Shown: positions 34,119 to 44,209, counted from the stretch's first letter. The stretch: DNA of 64,000 bases from Marinobacter fuscus (GCF_003007675.1 NZ_PXNP01000013.1:1-64000), one strand, 5' to 3'. The notes: generated by a model not told the origin, from the letters alone. Translations and numbers: made by a program.

Positions 34119-35606
34119 ATGAAATACAGTGACTTGAGAGACTTTATTGCCCAATTGGAAAAGCTGGGTGAGTTGAAGCGGGTGACGGCTGAAGTCGACC
34201 CTCATCTCGAAATGACTGAAATCTGTGACCGTACCCTGCGTGCCGGAGGCCCGGCGCTGCTGTTCGAAAACCCGAAAGGTTACGACATGCCGGTACTGGC
34301 CAACCTGTTTGGTACGCCAAAACGGGTGGCCCTTGGCATGGGGCAGGACGACGTGAGTGCATTGCGGGAAATCGGAAAGCTGCTGGCCTTTCTGAAGGAG
34401 CCGGATCCCCCCAAGGGCTTTCGGGACGCCATCGAGAAGTTGCCCCTGTTCAAGCAGGTGATGCGCATGAGCCCCAAGGTGCTGCGCTCCGCGCCCTGTC
34501 AGGATGTGGTGATCGAGAAAGACAAGGTCGATCTTTACCAGATACCGGTGCAGCACTGCTGGCCCGGTGATGCTGGCCCGCTGGTGACCTGGCCGCTGGT
34601 GATTACCCGGGGGCCCAATAAAGAACGGCAGAATCTGGGCATTTATCGGCAGCAGGTGATCGGCCGTAACCGGTTGATCATGCGTTGGCTCAGTCATCGT
34701 GGCGGGGCTCTGGATTACCAGGAATTCCGCAGGGCCAATCCGGATGCGCCCTATCCGGTGGCCGTGGCGTTGGGGGCCGATCCGGCCACCATTCTCGGAG
34801 CAGTGACCCCGGTGCCGGATACTCTGTCGGAATATGCCTTTGCCGGTTTGCTGCGGGGTGCCCGCACCGAGCTGGTGCAGGCCGGGCTGAGTGATTTGCA
34901 GGTGCCCGCCAGTGCCGAGATCGTGCTGGAAGGCTTCATCTATCCGGATGACATGGCGCCGGAAGGGCCGTTTGGTGATCACACCGGCTACTATAATGAA
35001 GTGGATGAATTCCCGGTGTTTACCGTGGAGCGCATCACCCATCGCCACGACCCGATCTACCACAGTACCTACACCGGTCGCCCGCCCGACGAGCCTGCGA
35101 TTCTTGGGGTGGCACTGAACGAAGTGTTTATTCCCATTCTGCAGAAACAGTTCCCGGAGATTGTGGATTTTTACCTGCCGCCGGAAGGCTGTTCCTATCG
35201 GCTGGCGGTGGTCACCATGAAAAAGCAGTACCCGGGCCATGCCAAGCGGGTGATGATGGGGGTCTGGTCGTTCCTCCGGCAGTTCATGTACACCAAGTTC
35301 GTGATTGTGACCGATGACGATGTCAACGCCCGCAGCTGGGAAGATGTGATCTGGGCGATCACAACCCGCATGGACCCTGCCCGGGATACGACTCTGGTAG
35401 AGAGCACGCCCATTGATTATCTGGATTTTGCGTCTCCGGTGTCGGGGCTGGGCTCGAAAATGGGCATGGATGCGACCAACAAATGGCCGGGAGAAACCGA
35501 CCGGGAGTGGGGCACGGCTATTACCATGACCGAGGACGTGCGCCAGCGGGTTGACGAGATCTGGGATAGCCTGGGGATTGAAATTTCCGAACCCCGCCCT
35601 GACTGA
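34119..35606 (+). CDS. ubiD: 4-hydroxy-3-polyprenylbenzoate decarboxylase UbiD
   Basis: A 495-residue prenylated-FMN-dependent decarboxylase of ubiquinone synthesis. Length and sequence follow E. coli UbiD: the N-terminal [20 protein letters not shown], the cofactor-binding region [19 protein letters not shown], and the catalytic Glu-Arg-Glu area around [25 protein letters not shown] precedes the ATG. It lies directly after rho, the conserved order in gammaproteobacteria, and is separated by one base from the flavin reductase gene. UbiX, which makes the prenyl-FMN, is not in this window. Confidence 0.97.
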   Translation: MKYSDLRDFIAQLEKLGELKRVTAEVDPHLEMTEICDRTLRAGGPALLFENPKGYDMPVLANLFGTPKRVALGMGQDDVSALREIGKLLAFLKEPDPPKGFRDAIEKLPLFKQVMRMSPKVLRSAPCQDVVIEKDKVDLYQIPVQHCWPGDAGPLVTWPLVITRGPNKERQNLGIYRQQVIGRNRLIMRWLSHRGGALDYQEFRRANPDAPYPVAVALGADPATILGAVTPVPDTLSEYAFAGLLRGARTELVQAGLSDLQVPASAEIVLEGFIYPDDMAPEGPFGDHTGYYNEVDEFPVFTVERITHRHDPIYHSTYTGRPPDEPAILGVALNEVFIPILQKQFPEIVDFYLPPEGCSYRLAVVTMKKQYPGHAKRVMMGVWSFLRQFMYTKFVIVTDDDVNARSWEDVIWAITTRMDPARDTTLVESTPIDYLDFASPVSGLGSKMGMDATNKWPGETDREWGTAITMTEDVRQRVDEIWDSLGIEISEPRPD

Positions 35607-35607
35607 T

Positions 35608-36612
35608 ATGGACAAGCTGGCCCGCCGTGTCCGTTTGCAGCCATCAGGTTTGGCATACCGGGTGCCAGACCATGAAGATGTGCTCTCGGCGGCAGCACAG
35701 GCGGGTATTCGGGTGCCTGCGGCGTGCCGCAATGGCGTGTGTGAGATTTGCGAAGCGCGGCTGATGAGCGGCGGCGCCTTGAATACCCGCAATCAACTTT
35801 CTGTACCGGTCGGTGAGCGGCTTATGATGTGCCGGACACTGGCGCTTACCGATCTTGAACTGGAGATACCCGCCGTTATGGCACCAGGAAACTTTCAACC
35901 ACGCCGGTATCAGGCCCGGGTCGTGGATGTCCGCCTGATCAGTCACGATGTTTATCGGGTGGCGCTGCAGCTACCGCGCCGCCGGGATGTAGCCTTCCAT
36001 GCGGGGCAATATCTGGCGGTGATTCTGCCAGAGACCGATCCCTGCTATTTTTCCATTGCCAGCAGTCCGTCCGCTGAGCAGATCGAATTGCATATTCAGG
36101 CGTCACCGGACTGGATTTCGGCCCGGAAAGTGATCGACGCCTTAACCTCCGGGCAGGAAGTCACGGTTGAGCTGCCTCACGGCAAGGCTTGCCTGGCGGC
36201 GGCACCGGAAAAGCCATTGCTGCTGGTGGCCGCTGGCACAGGCTTTGCGCAGATGAAAAGCCTGGTGGATTACCTGCAGGAAACCCGCTTTGATCATCCG
36301 GTCAGGCTGTTCTGGGGGGTGCGCAAGCATGAAGATATGTACCTGCGCTCAATGGCCCGGCAGTGGCAGGACGACTGGCCGGTCTTTCGCTTCGTTCCGG
36401 TGGTCGGTGACGATGACGACAACGACTGGAGCGGGCATCACGACCAGCTGGTACACGCCGTACTGGCATCGGGGTTCGACTGGCACAATGTGGAAGTTCA
36501 CGCCAGTGGCTCCCCCGGCATGGTGTATACCCTGATGGATGCCCTGGTGGCGGAGGGGTTACCTGAGTCCGCGTTCTATTCGGATGTACTGGAGTATGCG
36601 CCGCGTCAGTAG
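35608..36612 (+). CDS. 2Fe-2S ferredoxin/flavin reductase (CDP-6-deoxy-glucoseen reductase-like)
   Basis: A 334-residue electron-transfer protein. A plant-type ferredoxin domain (about residues 5-90) has cluster ligands CRNGVCEIC and a distal Cys in LMMCRT. It is followed by an FAD-binding barrel (about 95-190) and an NAD(P)-binding domain (GTGFAQMKS, terminal SDVLEYAP). The order matches the reductases annotated as CDP-6-deoxy-delta-3,4-glucoseen reductase next to ubiD in pseudomonads. The FAD motif RxxS, seen as RPFS in Fre, appears here as CYFS, losing the arginine. The ATG at 35608, one base after the ubiD stop, is chosen over the overlapping frame start at 35551. The true electron acceptor is unknown. 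Confidence 0.88.
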   Translation: MDKLARRVRLQPSGLAYRVPDHEDVLSAAAQAGIRVPAACRNGVCEICEARLMSGGALNTRNQLSVPVGERLMMCRTLALTDLELEIPAVMAPGNFQPRRYQARVVDVRLISHDVYRVALQLPRRRDVAFHAGQYLAVILPETDPCYFSIASSPSAEQIELHIQASPDWISARKVIDALTSGQEVTVELPHGKACLAAAPEKPLLLVAAGTGFAQMKSLVDYLQETRFDHPVRLFWGVRKHEDMYLRSMARQWQDDWPVFRFVPVVGDDDDNDWSGHHDQLVHAVLASGFDWHNVEVHASGSPGMVYTLMDALVAEGLPESAFYSDVLEYAPRQ

Positions 36613-36622
36613 CCAATATGCC

Positions 36623-36674
36623 GGGCAGACATGAAAAAGGCCAGCGGTGATGCTGGCCTTTTTCATGTCTGCCC
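36623..36674. terminator. 23-bp perfect bidirectional terminator
   Basis: Arms 36623-36645 and 36652-36674 are perfectly complementary over 23 bp with loop GGTGAT. The stem contains an A5 run on the left arm and a T5 run on the right (GGCCTTTTTC), placed between the convergent flavin reductase and hemY genes. The outer GGGCAGACATG portion extends the stem well beyond a typical terminator. Confidence 0.88.
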
Positions 36675-36685
36675 CAGAGAAAAGG

Positions 36686-37927
36686 TTACGCCCGTGGCAT
36701 CGGAAGATCCGGCAGCCCATTATCGGTTTCCAGCTCCTGCATCAGTAGTTTGATGCTTGCTGCTTCCTCGCCCATGTGAGCATTCAGACGGCTAAGCTCA
36801 GCCATGGTCTCGCGGCTGCGCCTTAATTGCAGGCTTGCCTCAAAATACTCCCTTGCTTTACCCCAGAGTTCGTTTCGGAGGCTAAGCCTGCCCAGGGCGA
36901 GCTTCAGTTCCGGGTTGTTCGGGCGGTCTTTCATCCACTGTTCGGCCATCAGCAGTTGCTCTTCGGGGTGGGTGCCCCGGATGCGGCCGTACAGGTTGAT
37001 CAGCTCGTCGCTCCAATGGTTGCGTAGCACCTTGCGCAACAGGGTTTCGGCCTGGGCCTCGTCGCCGAGGCTGGCAAGCAAACCGGCATAGTCCCTGATG
37101 GTGAATTCGTCGCGGCGCACGAAGCCGGGCATCTCATCCCAAAGGCGGGTCAGGGGCTCCAGAGGTGCCTCAGAGTTCTCTGCCCGAGCCCGGCGACACT
37201 CATCGGCGGCCCGCTCCAGCAGGTTGTGCCACACCTCACGCTCGAGATCGTCCAGTTCTTTGGGGGTGGCGACACTGCGCTTGCGAAGATCCGGGGCCAG
37301 TTTTGCAAGCTCGCGCCAGTCTTCAAGTTTCAGATACGCATTCTTCAGGAGCTTCAGAACGAACGGGTGATGGGGGGCTTCTTTGCGCAGTCGCAACAGC
37401 GTAGCCAGTGCCTGCTCCGGCCGGTTACCGGCCAGTTGCAGCTGCGCCTGGGTCAGGCCAACAGCCAGACTGGAGCCCGGAGTACTCTCGAACGCCTTGC
37501 GTAATAGCTCATCCACGGCGTCATGATCATCGCATTCGAACGCCGCCTGGGCGGCCGCCAGATAGTTGATCAGTGGTGTATCAGCATGTTCCGCCGAGCT
37601 GGTCAGCAGTTTTCGGGCCCGGGCCCAGTTACCTTCGGCCAGCGACAGCAGCCCCTGAGTGGTGCGTCGGCGGGCTCTTCGCTCGCCGCCGCGGGCCATC
37701 CAGCCGGCGACCACTCCGCTACCCTGGCGGAAGCGGCGTAATGCGCTGATGCTGCCGGTAATCAGCACAACGAGGCCGATAATCAGTGCCAGGCCGACCC
37801 AGAAGTTGGTTTCGATCAGGTAGCGGCCCAGGCTGATCCGGATATAGCCAAGATCGTAGGTCAGCCCCATCGACAGCGCGGTTCCTGCCAGCAGGGCAAT
37901 CAGCAGGATCAGCAGAATACGGATCAT
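36686..37927 (-). CDS. hemY: HemY-like membrane protein with TPR repeats
   Basis: A 413-residue protein of the proteobacterial HemY family (not the protoporphyrinogen oxidase of the same name). Two N-terminal membrane helices (about residues 2-20 and 42-62) are followed by a helical tetratricopeptide-rich region to the end. The HemY_N segment is visible as GYIRISLGRYLIETNFWVGL. Its precise biochemical role is unsettled; it is linked to haem synthesis by its constant position after hemC-hemD-hemX. Its ATG overlaps the hemX stop by four bases. Confidence 0.9.
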   Translation of the reverse strand: MIRILLILLIALLAGTALSMGLTYDLGYIRISLGRYLIETNFWVGLALIIGLVVLITGSISALRRFRQGSGVVAGWMARGGERRARRRTTQGLLSLAEGNWARARKLLTSSAEHADTPLINYLAAAQAAFECDDHDAVDELLRKAFESTPGSSLAVGLTQAQLQLAGNRPEQALATLLRLRKEAPHHPFVLKLLKNAYLKLEDWRELAKLAPDLRKRSVATPKELDDLEREVWHNLLERAADECRRARAENSEAPLEPLTRLWDEMPGFVRRDEFTIRDYAGLLASLGDEAQAETLLRKVLRNHWSDELINLYGRIRGTHPEEQLLMAEQWMKDRPNNPELKLALGRLSLRNELWGKAREYFEASLQLRRSRETMAELSRLNAHMGEEAASIKLLMQELETDNGLPDLPMPRA

Positions 37928-39033
37928 GACTCGGGCTCTCCCTTGCCCGCTTCGCTGTTGCCGTCATCTGCGGCCAGGCGGCCGGCGAGGCGCTCTTTCA
38001 GCAGGCCGAGGGACTGGCTGATGTCGGGGAGTTCGGGATCCACATCGCCTTTGGCCAGTTCGGTCAGGGTTTCGTTCAGGCCACTGATGGTGGGGTTGGT
38101 GCTGTCGTACCAGTCATTGATGGTGGTAATGGCCTTGTTCAGCGCCCGCTCGTAAAGAGGTTGGTTGCCGCGAAGTACCGCCATCTCTGCTTCTTCCAGC
38201 ATCAGTTGCAGGTTAAGGCGGGCCCAGGCACTTTGATCGGGTGAGAGCAATGGCTTGACCGGCTCGTCCATACGCCGGATAACAACAACTTCCTTCAGGG
38301 TGTCGAGGAAGCGGTTCCACGCCCGGGTAAAGCGGTTACTGCCATCCGCGGGGTTGTTTTCATCGGCCAGCATACCAAAGCCGGGTGCCCGGTCGTTGAT
38401 CAGAGCCTGGTCGGTAAGGTCGTTGATGGCGGCAATGGCAGCCTCAAGCCGAAGGTAGAGGCCGGTCCGGTCGACACTCTGGATGCTTCGTAGTGACTGA
38501 ACCTCCCGGGCCAACTGCTGGCGCACAGGGTAAACACCAATATCATCGGATTCCCGCAATACCTCGTCGGCAGACTGCAGGGCAGAAAGCGCACCGCGAA
38601 TGTCTTTTTCTATCAGCAAGCGCTGATTGGCGATGCGCAGCAAGTATTCGGCTTCGGCCAGTAGCCAGTCGGTTCGGGTACGATTACCGGCCTCAAGCAG
38701 TTCGCGGGCGTTATGGTCGATCTGGCGTTGCTGGGTGGCGATCAGTTCGCGCTGTTCAGCCAGCCGGGTTTCCAGTGCCTGTAGCCGCCGGGCCTGCTCG
38801 CTGCCCCGGCTGCCATACAGGTTTTCAAGTTGATCCGCATCCTGCTGCAGGGTCTGAATAGCCTGCAGGGCGGTCTGGTGTTTTTGCCATTGCAGGTAGC
38901 TCCAGGCTCCCAGGGCTATCGCCAGCAACAACGCAAGGATGGCAGCGATCCAGAGTGGCCAGAGGCGTGGGCGCCCTGTCTGGGGGGCAGTAACCGGGGC
39001 GGGCAGTTGTTTGCTTGTGTCTGTCACGGGCAT
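37924..39033 (-). CDS. hemX: HemX family protein (uroporphyrin-III C-methyltransferase-like annotation)
   Basis: A 369-residue protein with a Pro-rich cytoplasmic N-terminus, one membrane helix at about residues 27-48 (LWIAAILALLLAIALGAW), a coiled coil to about 110, and a helical periplasmic domain. This is the HemX family. Databases sometimes label it a uroporphyrinogen methyltransferase, but the SAM-binding methyltransferase fold is absent, so that label should not be trusted. It lies ten bases after hemD and overlaps hemY by four bases. Confidence 0.9.
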   Translation of the reverse strand: MPVTDTSKQLPAPVTAPQTGRPRLWPLWIAAILALLLAIALGAWSYLQWQKHQTALQAIQTLQQDADQLENLYGSRGSEQARRLQALETRLAEQRELIATQQRQIDHNARELLEAGNRTRTDWLLAEAEYLLRIANQRLLIEKDIRGALSALQSADEVLRESDDIGVYPVRQQLAREVQSLRSIQSVDRTGLYLRLEAAIAAINDLTDQALINDRAPGFGMLADENNPADGSNRFTRAWNRFLDTLKEVVVIRRMDEPVKPLLSPDQSAWARLNLQLMLEEAEMAVLRGNQPLYERALNKAITTINDWYDSTNPTISGLNETLTELAKGDVDPELPDISQSLGLLKERLAGRLAADDGNSEAGKGEPES

Positions 39034-39043
39034 CCTTACTCGG

Positions 39044-39844
39044 TTATCCGTTGTCGAGGGCGTCCTGTGTTAACCGGGAAGCCACACTAAGAGCCAGTTC
39101 GTCGTTCGCCAGGCTGTCCGGAACAAAGGTTCTGGGCAACCCCAGGCTGCGCGCAAGTGCGGCGACCCGCTCTACCGGGATCACGATCAGCGCTTCAGCC
39201 AGTCTGTCCAGGTATCCAGCGCCGACGCTCACCAGATTGTTCAGTGTTTCGCCGGAAAGCGCAATGACCACATCGGGCCGGAATCTGGCAAAAATATCTT
39301 CTGTCTTTTCTGAAGGATAGTACGGGCAGGAGCGTCGGTACAGTGGCAGGGTGGTTATCCGGGCGCCTCGTTCTGCCAGGGTCTGGCGCAGCAGTTCCCG
39401 GCCCTGCTCGCCGCGGGCCAGCAGTACTTTTTCGTTGCGGAGGTTCTGCAGCGATGGGTGCTTCAGCAAGGCCTCGCTGGTCCAGCCCTGCTCGGGGCGC
39501 TGTGGATCAAGGCCGTGTTCCCGGAAGACGGCCGCCGTGCCCTCGCCAACACCGTACCACTGAATGCCCGAGGGCATCTGTGGCCACCAGTGGTCGATTT
39601 CCTCCAGCAGGCGCCGTGCGGCATAGGGACTGACGGCAACGACATGGTGGAAGTTGTCCAGTTGTTGGAGGGTGCTTCTTTGTTCCGGAGTTTCCGGCAA
39701 CGGCTCCCGCTCCACCATCGGCAGCAAGCGGACGTCTGCGCCCATCTGCTCAAGTACACCCGCCAGGCGGGTGGCTTCCGGTTCCGGCCGGCAGACCAGT
39801 ATCCGCCGGCCCCGCAGGGTGCGTTCAGCTTGGGGTGTGGCCAT
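39044..39844 (-). CDS. hemD: Uroporphyrinogen-III synthase
   Basis: A 266-residue HemD enzyme that closes and inverts ring D of hydroxymethylbilane to give uroporphyrinogen III. The family is poorly conserved, but the opening [20 protein letters not shown], the [12 protein letters not shown] segment and the late [16 protein letters not shown] are typical. The start lies 20 bases inside the hemC coding end, so translation is coupled. It follows the reaction order of the pathway directly after hemC. Confidence 0.92.
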   Translation of the reverse strand: MATPQAERTLRGRRILVCRPEPEATRLAGVLEQMGADVRLLPMVEREPLPETPEQRSTLQQLDNFHHVVAVSPYAARRLLEEIDHWWPQMPSGIQWYGVGEGTAAVFREHGLDPQRPEQGWTSEALLKHPSLQNLRNEKVLLARGEQGRELLRQTLAERGARITTLPLYRRSCPYYPSEKTEDIFARFRPDVVIALSGETLNNLVSVGAGYLDRLAEALIVIPVERVAALARSLGLPRTFVPDSLANDELALSVASRLTQDALDNG

Positions 39845-40766
39845 AGATTTCAGCCAGTACCTTGTCTGCGCCCATTGCCAGCAGCTGTTCGGCCAGTTCC
39901 CGGCCTAGTCGTTCGCCTTCGGCACGGGGCGCCCGGCCTTCTACCCGGAAGATCTCGGAACCGTCTACCGCGCCCACCAGGCCTCTCAGCCAGAGCGTGT
40001 CCTGGTCTTCCAGCAGGGCATACGCGGCAATCGGAACCTGGCAGCCGCCTTCCAGGCGACGATTCAATGCCCGCTCGGCTTTTACGCGATCCGCGGTGTC
40101 GGTGTGGTTCAGTGGCTCGAGCATCTCGAGCAGTTCACTGTCGTTCAGCCGGCACTCGATGCCCAGGGCGCCCTGGCCAACGGCGGGCAGAGACACGGTA
40201 TCGGGCATGGAGTAACGGATACGGTCGTGGAAACCCAGGCGCTTGAGGCCGGAACTGGCTAATACGATGGCGTCAAACTCACCGGCGTCGAGCTTGGCCA
40301 GCCGGGTGTTGACGTTGCCCCGCAATACTCTGATCTGGAGATCCGGACGGTTGGCCCGCAGCTGGGACTCCCGGCGCAGGCTGGCGGTGCCGACTACGGC
40401 CCCTTCCGGCAACTGGTCAATGTTGTCGTAGATGTTGCTGACAAAAGCGTCGGTGGGGTCTTCCCGTTCGCAGATGGCCACCAGGCCCAGGCCCTCGGGG
40501 AAGGCCATGGGCACATCTTTCATGGAGTGCACCGCCAGATCGGCGCGGCCGTCGAGCATGGCTTCTTCCAGCTCTTTGACAAACAGGCCTTTGCCGCCGA
40601 TTTTGGCCAGAGGCACGTCCAGGATCTTGTCGCCCTGGGTTTTGATCTTGATCAGCTCAACGGTGATGTGATCGTGCAGGCGTTCCAGCTCGGCCTTGAT
40701 GAATTCGGCTTGCCAGAGGGCCAGAGCGCTGCTGCGGGTTGCGATGCGTAGAGTACGTTTGGACAT
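39825..40766 (-). CDS. hemC: Hydroxymethylbilane synthase (porphobilinogen deaminase)
   Basis: A 313-residue enzyme that polymerises four porphobilinogens into hydroxymethylbilane. The N-terminal [20 protein letters not shown], the substrate-binding [20 protein letters not shown] with the KDVP that follows, and the dipyrromethane-cofactor cysteine in [12 protein letters not shown] are all present. The ATG at 40766 is chosen; a GTG three codons earlier is possible. A terminator-like hairpin lies between algR and hemC, so hemC may have its own promoter as well as read-through from algR, the arrangement seen in Pseudomonas. Confidence 0.97.
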   Translation of the reverse strand: MSKRTLRIATRSSALALWQAEFIKAELERLHDHITVELIKIKTQGDKILDVPLAKIGGKGLFVKELEEAMLDGRADLAVHSMKDVPMAFPEGLGLVAICEREDPTDAFVSNIYDNIDQLPEGAVVGTASLRRESQLRANRPDLQIRVLRGNVNTRLAKLDAGEFDAIVLASSGLKRLGFHDRIRYSMPDTVSLPAVGQGALGIECRLNDSELLEMLEPLNHTDTADRVKAERALNRRLEGGCQVPIAAYALLEDQDTLWLRGLVGAVDGSEIFRVEGRAPRAEGERLGRELAEQLLAMGADKVLAEIYGHTPS

Positions 40767-40783
40767 CTTGCTCACTGTCGGTC

Positions 40784-40814
40784 AAAAAAGTGTGCCCACA
40801 AGGTTACCTTGTGG
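40784..40814 (-). terminator. Terminator/attenuator between algR and hemC
   Basis: On the minus strand CCACAAGG-taa-CCTTGTGG (40796-40814) is followed by GCACAC and a T6 run (complement of 40784-40789). It would end or attenuate the algZ-algR transcript about 20 bases before the hemC start. The U-tract lies six bases from the stem, so efficiency may be moderate. Confidence 0.6.
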
Positions 40815-40852
40815 CCGAAAAAAAGTCCCGTAATCCGCCCGGGCCTACCCCC

Positions 40853-41608
40853 TCAGGGGGAGGGTTGGTGCTCCTGCAGCCACTGACGGATGCCAGCGGC
40901 ATGGCGCCGGCTGACAGTCAGCAGGGTGTCACCGCAGGTCAGGGCCAGCAGGGTCTGGCCATCATTGCTGCGGCGGAGTCCGCGAATGAAGCGGGTGCCA
41001 ACCAGGGTGTGGCGGTGAATTCGGATCAGATGGTTCGGGTATGCCTGCTCCAGCTCTTTAAGGGTGTAATCGCATACGGTTTCACCCTGGCTGTGATGCA
41101 GGGTGACGTATTTCTGGTCGGCCTCGCAGTACTGTAATTCGTTCAGGTTGATCAGTTCTGTTCCGCGGTGTGTTTTCACCGCCAGTTGGCCAACTGCCGG
41201 TTCCGGCACCTGCTGCAGTGCCTGCAATTGCACCCGGTTAACCTGGCCTGTCCGGGCCAGTGCATCGGCCAGGGCCTCACGGCGCACGGGCTTCAGCAAA
41301 TAAGCGATGGCGCGAACGTCGAAGGCCTGGATGGCGTAGTGGTCGTAAGCGGTGCAAAAAATAAGGGCAGGCGGGCTTTGCAGCCGGGCCAGGCGATCTG
41401 CGGTTTCCATGCCGTCCAGGCCGGGCATCCGGATGTCCAGCAGAACGATGTCCGGATCCAGTTCTGCAATCTGCCGCAGGGCATCATTGCCATCGACCGC
41501 TTCACCGCAAACCCGATAGTCGGGCAGGGCGTCGAGCAGGCGTTGCAGTCGCTGGCGGGCAAGGGGTTCATCGTCGACGATCAGTATGCGTTTGTGGGTG
41601 CTGTCCAT
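40853..41608 (-). CDS. algR: LytTR response regulator, AlgR-like
   Basis: A 251-residue response regulator. The receiver domain (residues 7-120) has the acidic pair Asp12-Asp13, phospho-acceptor Asp58 (LLDIRMPG) and Lys in LLKPV. The LytTR DNA-binding domain occupies about 145-245 (KTHRGTELINLNELQYCEAD, RIHRHTLVG). In Pseudomonas AlgR controls alginate, type IV pili and virulence. Here the order fimS/algZ-algR-hemC-hemD and the divergent argH are the same, supporting orthology, though the regulon cannot be deduced. It follows the kinase gene by six bases. Confidence 0.92.
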   Translation of the reverse strand: MDSTHKRILIVDDEPLARQRLQRLLDALPDYRVCGEAVDGNDALRQIAELDPDIVLLDIRMPGLDGMETADRLARLQSPPALIFCTAYDHYAIQAFDVRAIAYLLKPVRREALADALARTGQVNRVQLQALQQVPEPAVGQLAVKTHRGTELINLNELQYCEADQKYVTLHHSQGETVCDYTLKELEQAYPNHLIRIHRHTLVGTRFIRGLRRSNDGQTLLALTCGDTLLTVSRRHAAGIRQWLQEHQPSP

Positions 41609-41614
41609 GTCTTG

Positions 41615-42655
41615 TTACTCGTCCTTTCGGGTGGCTGTTCGCCGGGGTAGGCGCAAAGTCACAGTATAGATGCTGCCCTGGCGGCTGTGTTTGAGAACGG
41701 CAGGCTCCCCGAACAGAGCCTGTAGCCGGGCCTGGGTGTTGGTCACGGCCATTCGGTTACCCTGATGCTGCCGGTCTTCCGGCTCCACAAACGGATTTTG
41801 CACCATCAGGTAAACGAACCCCCCGCGGGGATAGATTTCGATACGAACGGTGCCGCCTTCCGGTCGTGGCTGGATGCCGTGATAGATTGCGTTTTCCACC
41901 AGGGGCTGCAGGCTCAGGGGAGGGATGGCCTGCTGCTCAAGGCCCGGTGATACCTGCCAGTCCAGAGTCAGTCGTGATCCAAGGCGGAGCGATTCAATGG
42001 CCAGATAACGCTGGCAGAGTTCAAGCTCCCGGCTCAGCGGAATCAGGTGGTCGTCGGTACGCAGGCTGGCCCGAAACAGCTCTGACAGGTCGAGTACGGC
42101 ATCTTCCGCCTGCTCGGGGTTGCTGGCAATCAGGCTGGCAATGGTGTTCATGCTGTTAAACAGAAAATGGGGCTGAATGCGGGCCTGCAGGGAGGTCAGC
42201 CGGGCCTGCATCTCTGCTTCCCGTTGTTGTTGCCACTGATTCTGCAGGTAGAAGTAGCGCAGCACTATAAGCACGATCAGTGCCGCCAGTAGCAGCTTTT
42301 TGGCCACCGTCTGCCACAAGTCGCCCCCGTTGCCCGGGTGCAATACCCGGTCGGCGAACAGGCTGAATGCAAAAACATCGAGCACCACCAGCAGCACAAT
42401 GGTCAGGGTGCTTCGACCGACACTCATGCGCGCCAGTCGGGGGCGCAGCAGGCAGATCAATGCGGCGCTGGTCAGGGTGGTCCACTGCACAAACAGGGAT
42501 AGAAGCCCAAAGTAGTTCCAGTCGATCCAGCTGTTCCGGGCCTGCACAATCGCCAGTACCAGCACGAATAGCTCGCTGGTAATCAGCAGCATGAAGACAG
42601 CCCGCACCCGGCACAGATCGGGCACGTAGAACTCGCCGGTGTCCTTGTGGTTCAT
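41615..42655 (-). CDS. FimS/AlgZ-like LytS-type sensor histidine kinase
   Basis: A 346-residue membrane kinase. Four membrane segments occupy the first 145 residues, followed by a His_kinase (LytS-type) domain with the phospho-acceptor His163 in ARIQPHFLFNSMN. An N-box-like motif is seen in LQPLVENAIYHG. The glycine-rich ATP-binding box is degenerate (GNRMAVTNTQARL in place of GxGIGLxNxxxRL), a feature I associate with FimS/AlgZ. It is co-transcribed with algR and divergent from argH, exactly as in Pseudomonas aeruginosa. The signal is unknown. Confidence 0.9.
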   Translation of the reverse strand: MNHKDTGEFYVPDLCRVRAVFMLLITSELFVLVLAIVQARNSWIDWNYFGLLSLFVQWTTLTSAALICLLRPRLARMSVGRSTLTIVLLVVLDVFAFSLFADRVLHPGNGGDLWQTVAKKLLLAALIVLIVLRYFYLQNQWQQQREAEMQARLTSLQARIQPHFLFNSMNTIASLIASNPEQAEDAVLDLSELFRASLRTDDHLIPLSRELELCQRYLAIESLRLGSRLTLDWQVSPGLEQQAIPPLSLQPLVENAIYHGIQPRPEGGTVRIEIYPRGGFVYLMVQNPFVEPEDRQHQGNRMAVTNTQARLQALFGEPAVLKHSRQGSIYTVTLRLPRRTATRKDE

Positions 42656-42698
42656 GCCTTTGTCGGATTTCAGGGGTGTCTCCTCAGGGTCGGTGCGA

Positions 42699-42707
42699 TG
42701 CTATAAT
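42699..42707 (+). promoter_or_regulatory. Extended -10 promoter of argH
   Basis: TGCTATAAT combines a perfect TATAAT (42702-42707) with the TGn extension. No good -35 sits 17 bases upstream (TCTCCT), which is tolerated by extended -10 promoters. It is 66 bases before the argH start. Confidence 0.65.
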
Positions 42708-42773
42708 GCCGCAACTTATCTCTTATTCATTGCCGGCACGATGATGCCGGGCTGTCAGCAGGAAAGATAGACC

Positions 42774-44183
42774 ATGACGGATCAGAACAAGTCTGACCAG
42801 ACCACATCCTCCGAAAAGCCCTGGGGTGGCCGCTTCAGCGAGCCTACGGATGCCTTTGTTGAGCGCTTCACGGCGTCGGTGGGTTTCGACCAGCGCCTTT
42901 ATCACCATGATATTACCGGCTCCATCGCTCACGCCACTATGCTGGCGAAAGTCGGCGTGCTGACTGACGCCGAGCGGGATCAGATTATTGAAGGCCTGAA
43001 GGGCGTGAAGGAAGACATTGAAGCCGGTCGCTTCGAGTGGTCTGTCAGCCTTGAAGACGTGCACATGAACGTCGAGGCCCGGTTGACCGACCGCATCGGA
43101 ATCACCGGTAAGAAGCTGCACACAGGCCGAAGCCGGAATGACCAGGTAGCGACCGATATCCGGTTGTATCTGCGGGACGAAATCGACGTGATCGCCGAGG
43201 AACTGGCTCGCTTGCAGGCCGGCTTGTTAGATCTGGCCGAGCGTGAAGCCGACACCATCATGCCTGGCTTTACTCATTTGCAGACCGCTCAGCCGGTGAC
43301 CTTCGGCCATCATCTGCTGGCCTGGTATGAAATGCTGGTACGCGATGCCGACCGTTTGCAGGACTGTCGCAAGCGGGTGAATGTGATGCCCCTGGGTGCG
43401 GCGGCGCTGGCGGGTACCACTTACCCTATCGATCGCAACCTGACAGCCGAGCTGCTGGGCTTTGACCGGCCCACGGAAAACAGCCTGGACTCTGTTTCGG
43501 ATCGGGACTTTGCCATTGAGTTCTGCAGCTTTGCAGCCTTGTTGATGACCCACCTGTCCCGGTTTAGCGAAGAGCTGGTGCTCTGGACGTCTGCCCAGTT
43601 CGACTTTATCGACCTGCCAGATCGCTTCTGCACCGGCTCCTCGATCATGCCCCAGAAGAAGAACCCGGATGTGCCGGAGCTGGTTCGGGGCAAAACCGGC
43701 CGGGTGAACGGCCACCTGATCAGCCTGCTGACCCTGATGAAGAGCCAGCCTCTGGCTTACAACAAGGACAACCAGGAAGATAAGGAGCCCCTGTTCGACA
43801 CGGTGGACACAATCAAAGGTTGCCTCAAGGCGTACGCCGACATGGTTCCGGCCATCAAAGCCAAGGCCGATAACATGCGGGTGGCGGCCAAGCGTGGTTT
43901 TTCCACCGCTACGGATCTGGCGGATTACCTGGTGAAAAAAGGCGTGCCCTTCCGGGATGCCCATGAGATCGTCGGCAAGTCTGTCGCCTTTGGTGTGGCT
44001 GAGAATCGCGACCTGTCCGAAATGACTCTCGAAGAGCTGAAACAGTTCTCGGATGTGATTGCTGAGGATGTTTTCGATGTGCTGACCCTGGAGGGCTCGG
44101 TACAGGCGAGGGATCATCTTGGCGGCACGGCACCAAAGCAGGTACGTGCGGCAGTTGCCCGGGCACGGGCCGCACTGAAGTAA
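42774..44183 (+). CDS. argH: Argininosuccinate lyase
   Basis: A 469-residue fumarase-superfamily enzyme that splits argininosuccinate into arginine and fumarate, the last step of arginine synthesis. The superfamily signature [16 protein letters not shown] is complete, with the catalytic serine loop, and the N-terminal [20 protein letters not shown] is characteristic. Catalytic-site segments [13 protein letters not shown] and [10 protein letters not shown] are intact. AGGAAAG precedes the ATG. It is divergent from the sensor kinase gene. Confidence 0.97.
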   Translation: MTDQNKSDQTTSSEKPWGGRFSEPTDAFVERFTASVGFDQRLYHHDITGSIAHATMLAKVGVLTDAERDQIIEGLKGVKEDIEAGRFEWSVSLEDVHMNVEARLTDRIGITGKKLHTGRSRNDQVATDIRLYLRDEIDVIAEELARLQAGLLDLAEREADTIMPGFTHLQTAQPVTFGHHLLAWYEMLVRDADRLQDCRKRVNVMPLGAAALAGTTYPIDRNLTAELLGFDRPTENSLDSVSDRDFAIEFCSFAALLMTHLSRFSEELVLWTSAQFDFIDLPDRFCTGSSIMPQKKNPDVPELVRGKTGRVNGHLISLLTLMKSQPLAYNKDNQEDKEPLFDTVDTIKGCLKAYADMVPAIKAKADNMRVAAKRGFSTATDLADYLVKKGVPFRDAHEIVGKSVAFGVAENRDLSEMTLEELKQFSDVIAEDVFDVLTLEGSVQARDHLGGTAPKQVRAAVARARAALK

Positions 44184-44209
44184 GCCTCTGCAGGCTTCTG
44201 GCCTGCGCT

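Noticed and set aside
34062..35792. 576-codon minus-strand frame
   Set aside because: Antisense to ubiD and extending over its neighbour; no family features.
37924..39033. HemX as a uroporphyrin-III methyltransferase
   Set aside because: No SAM-binding methyltransferase motifs; the layout is one membrane helix, coiled coil and helical domain.
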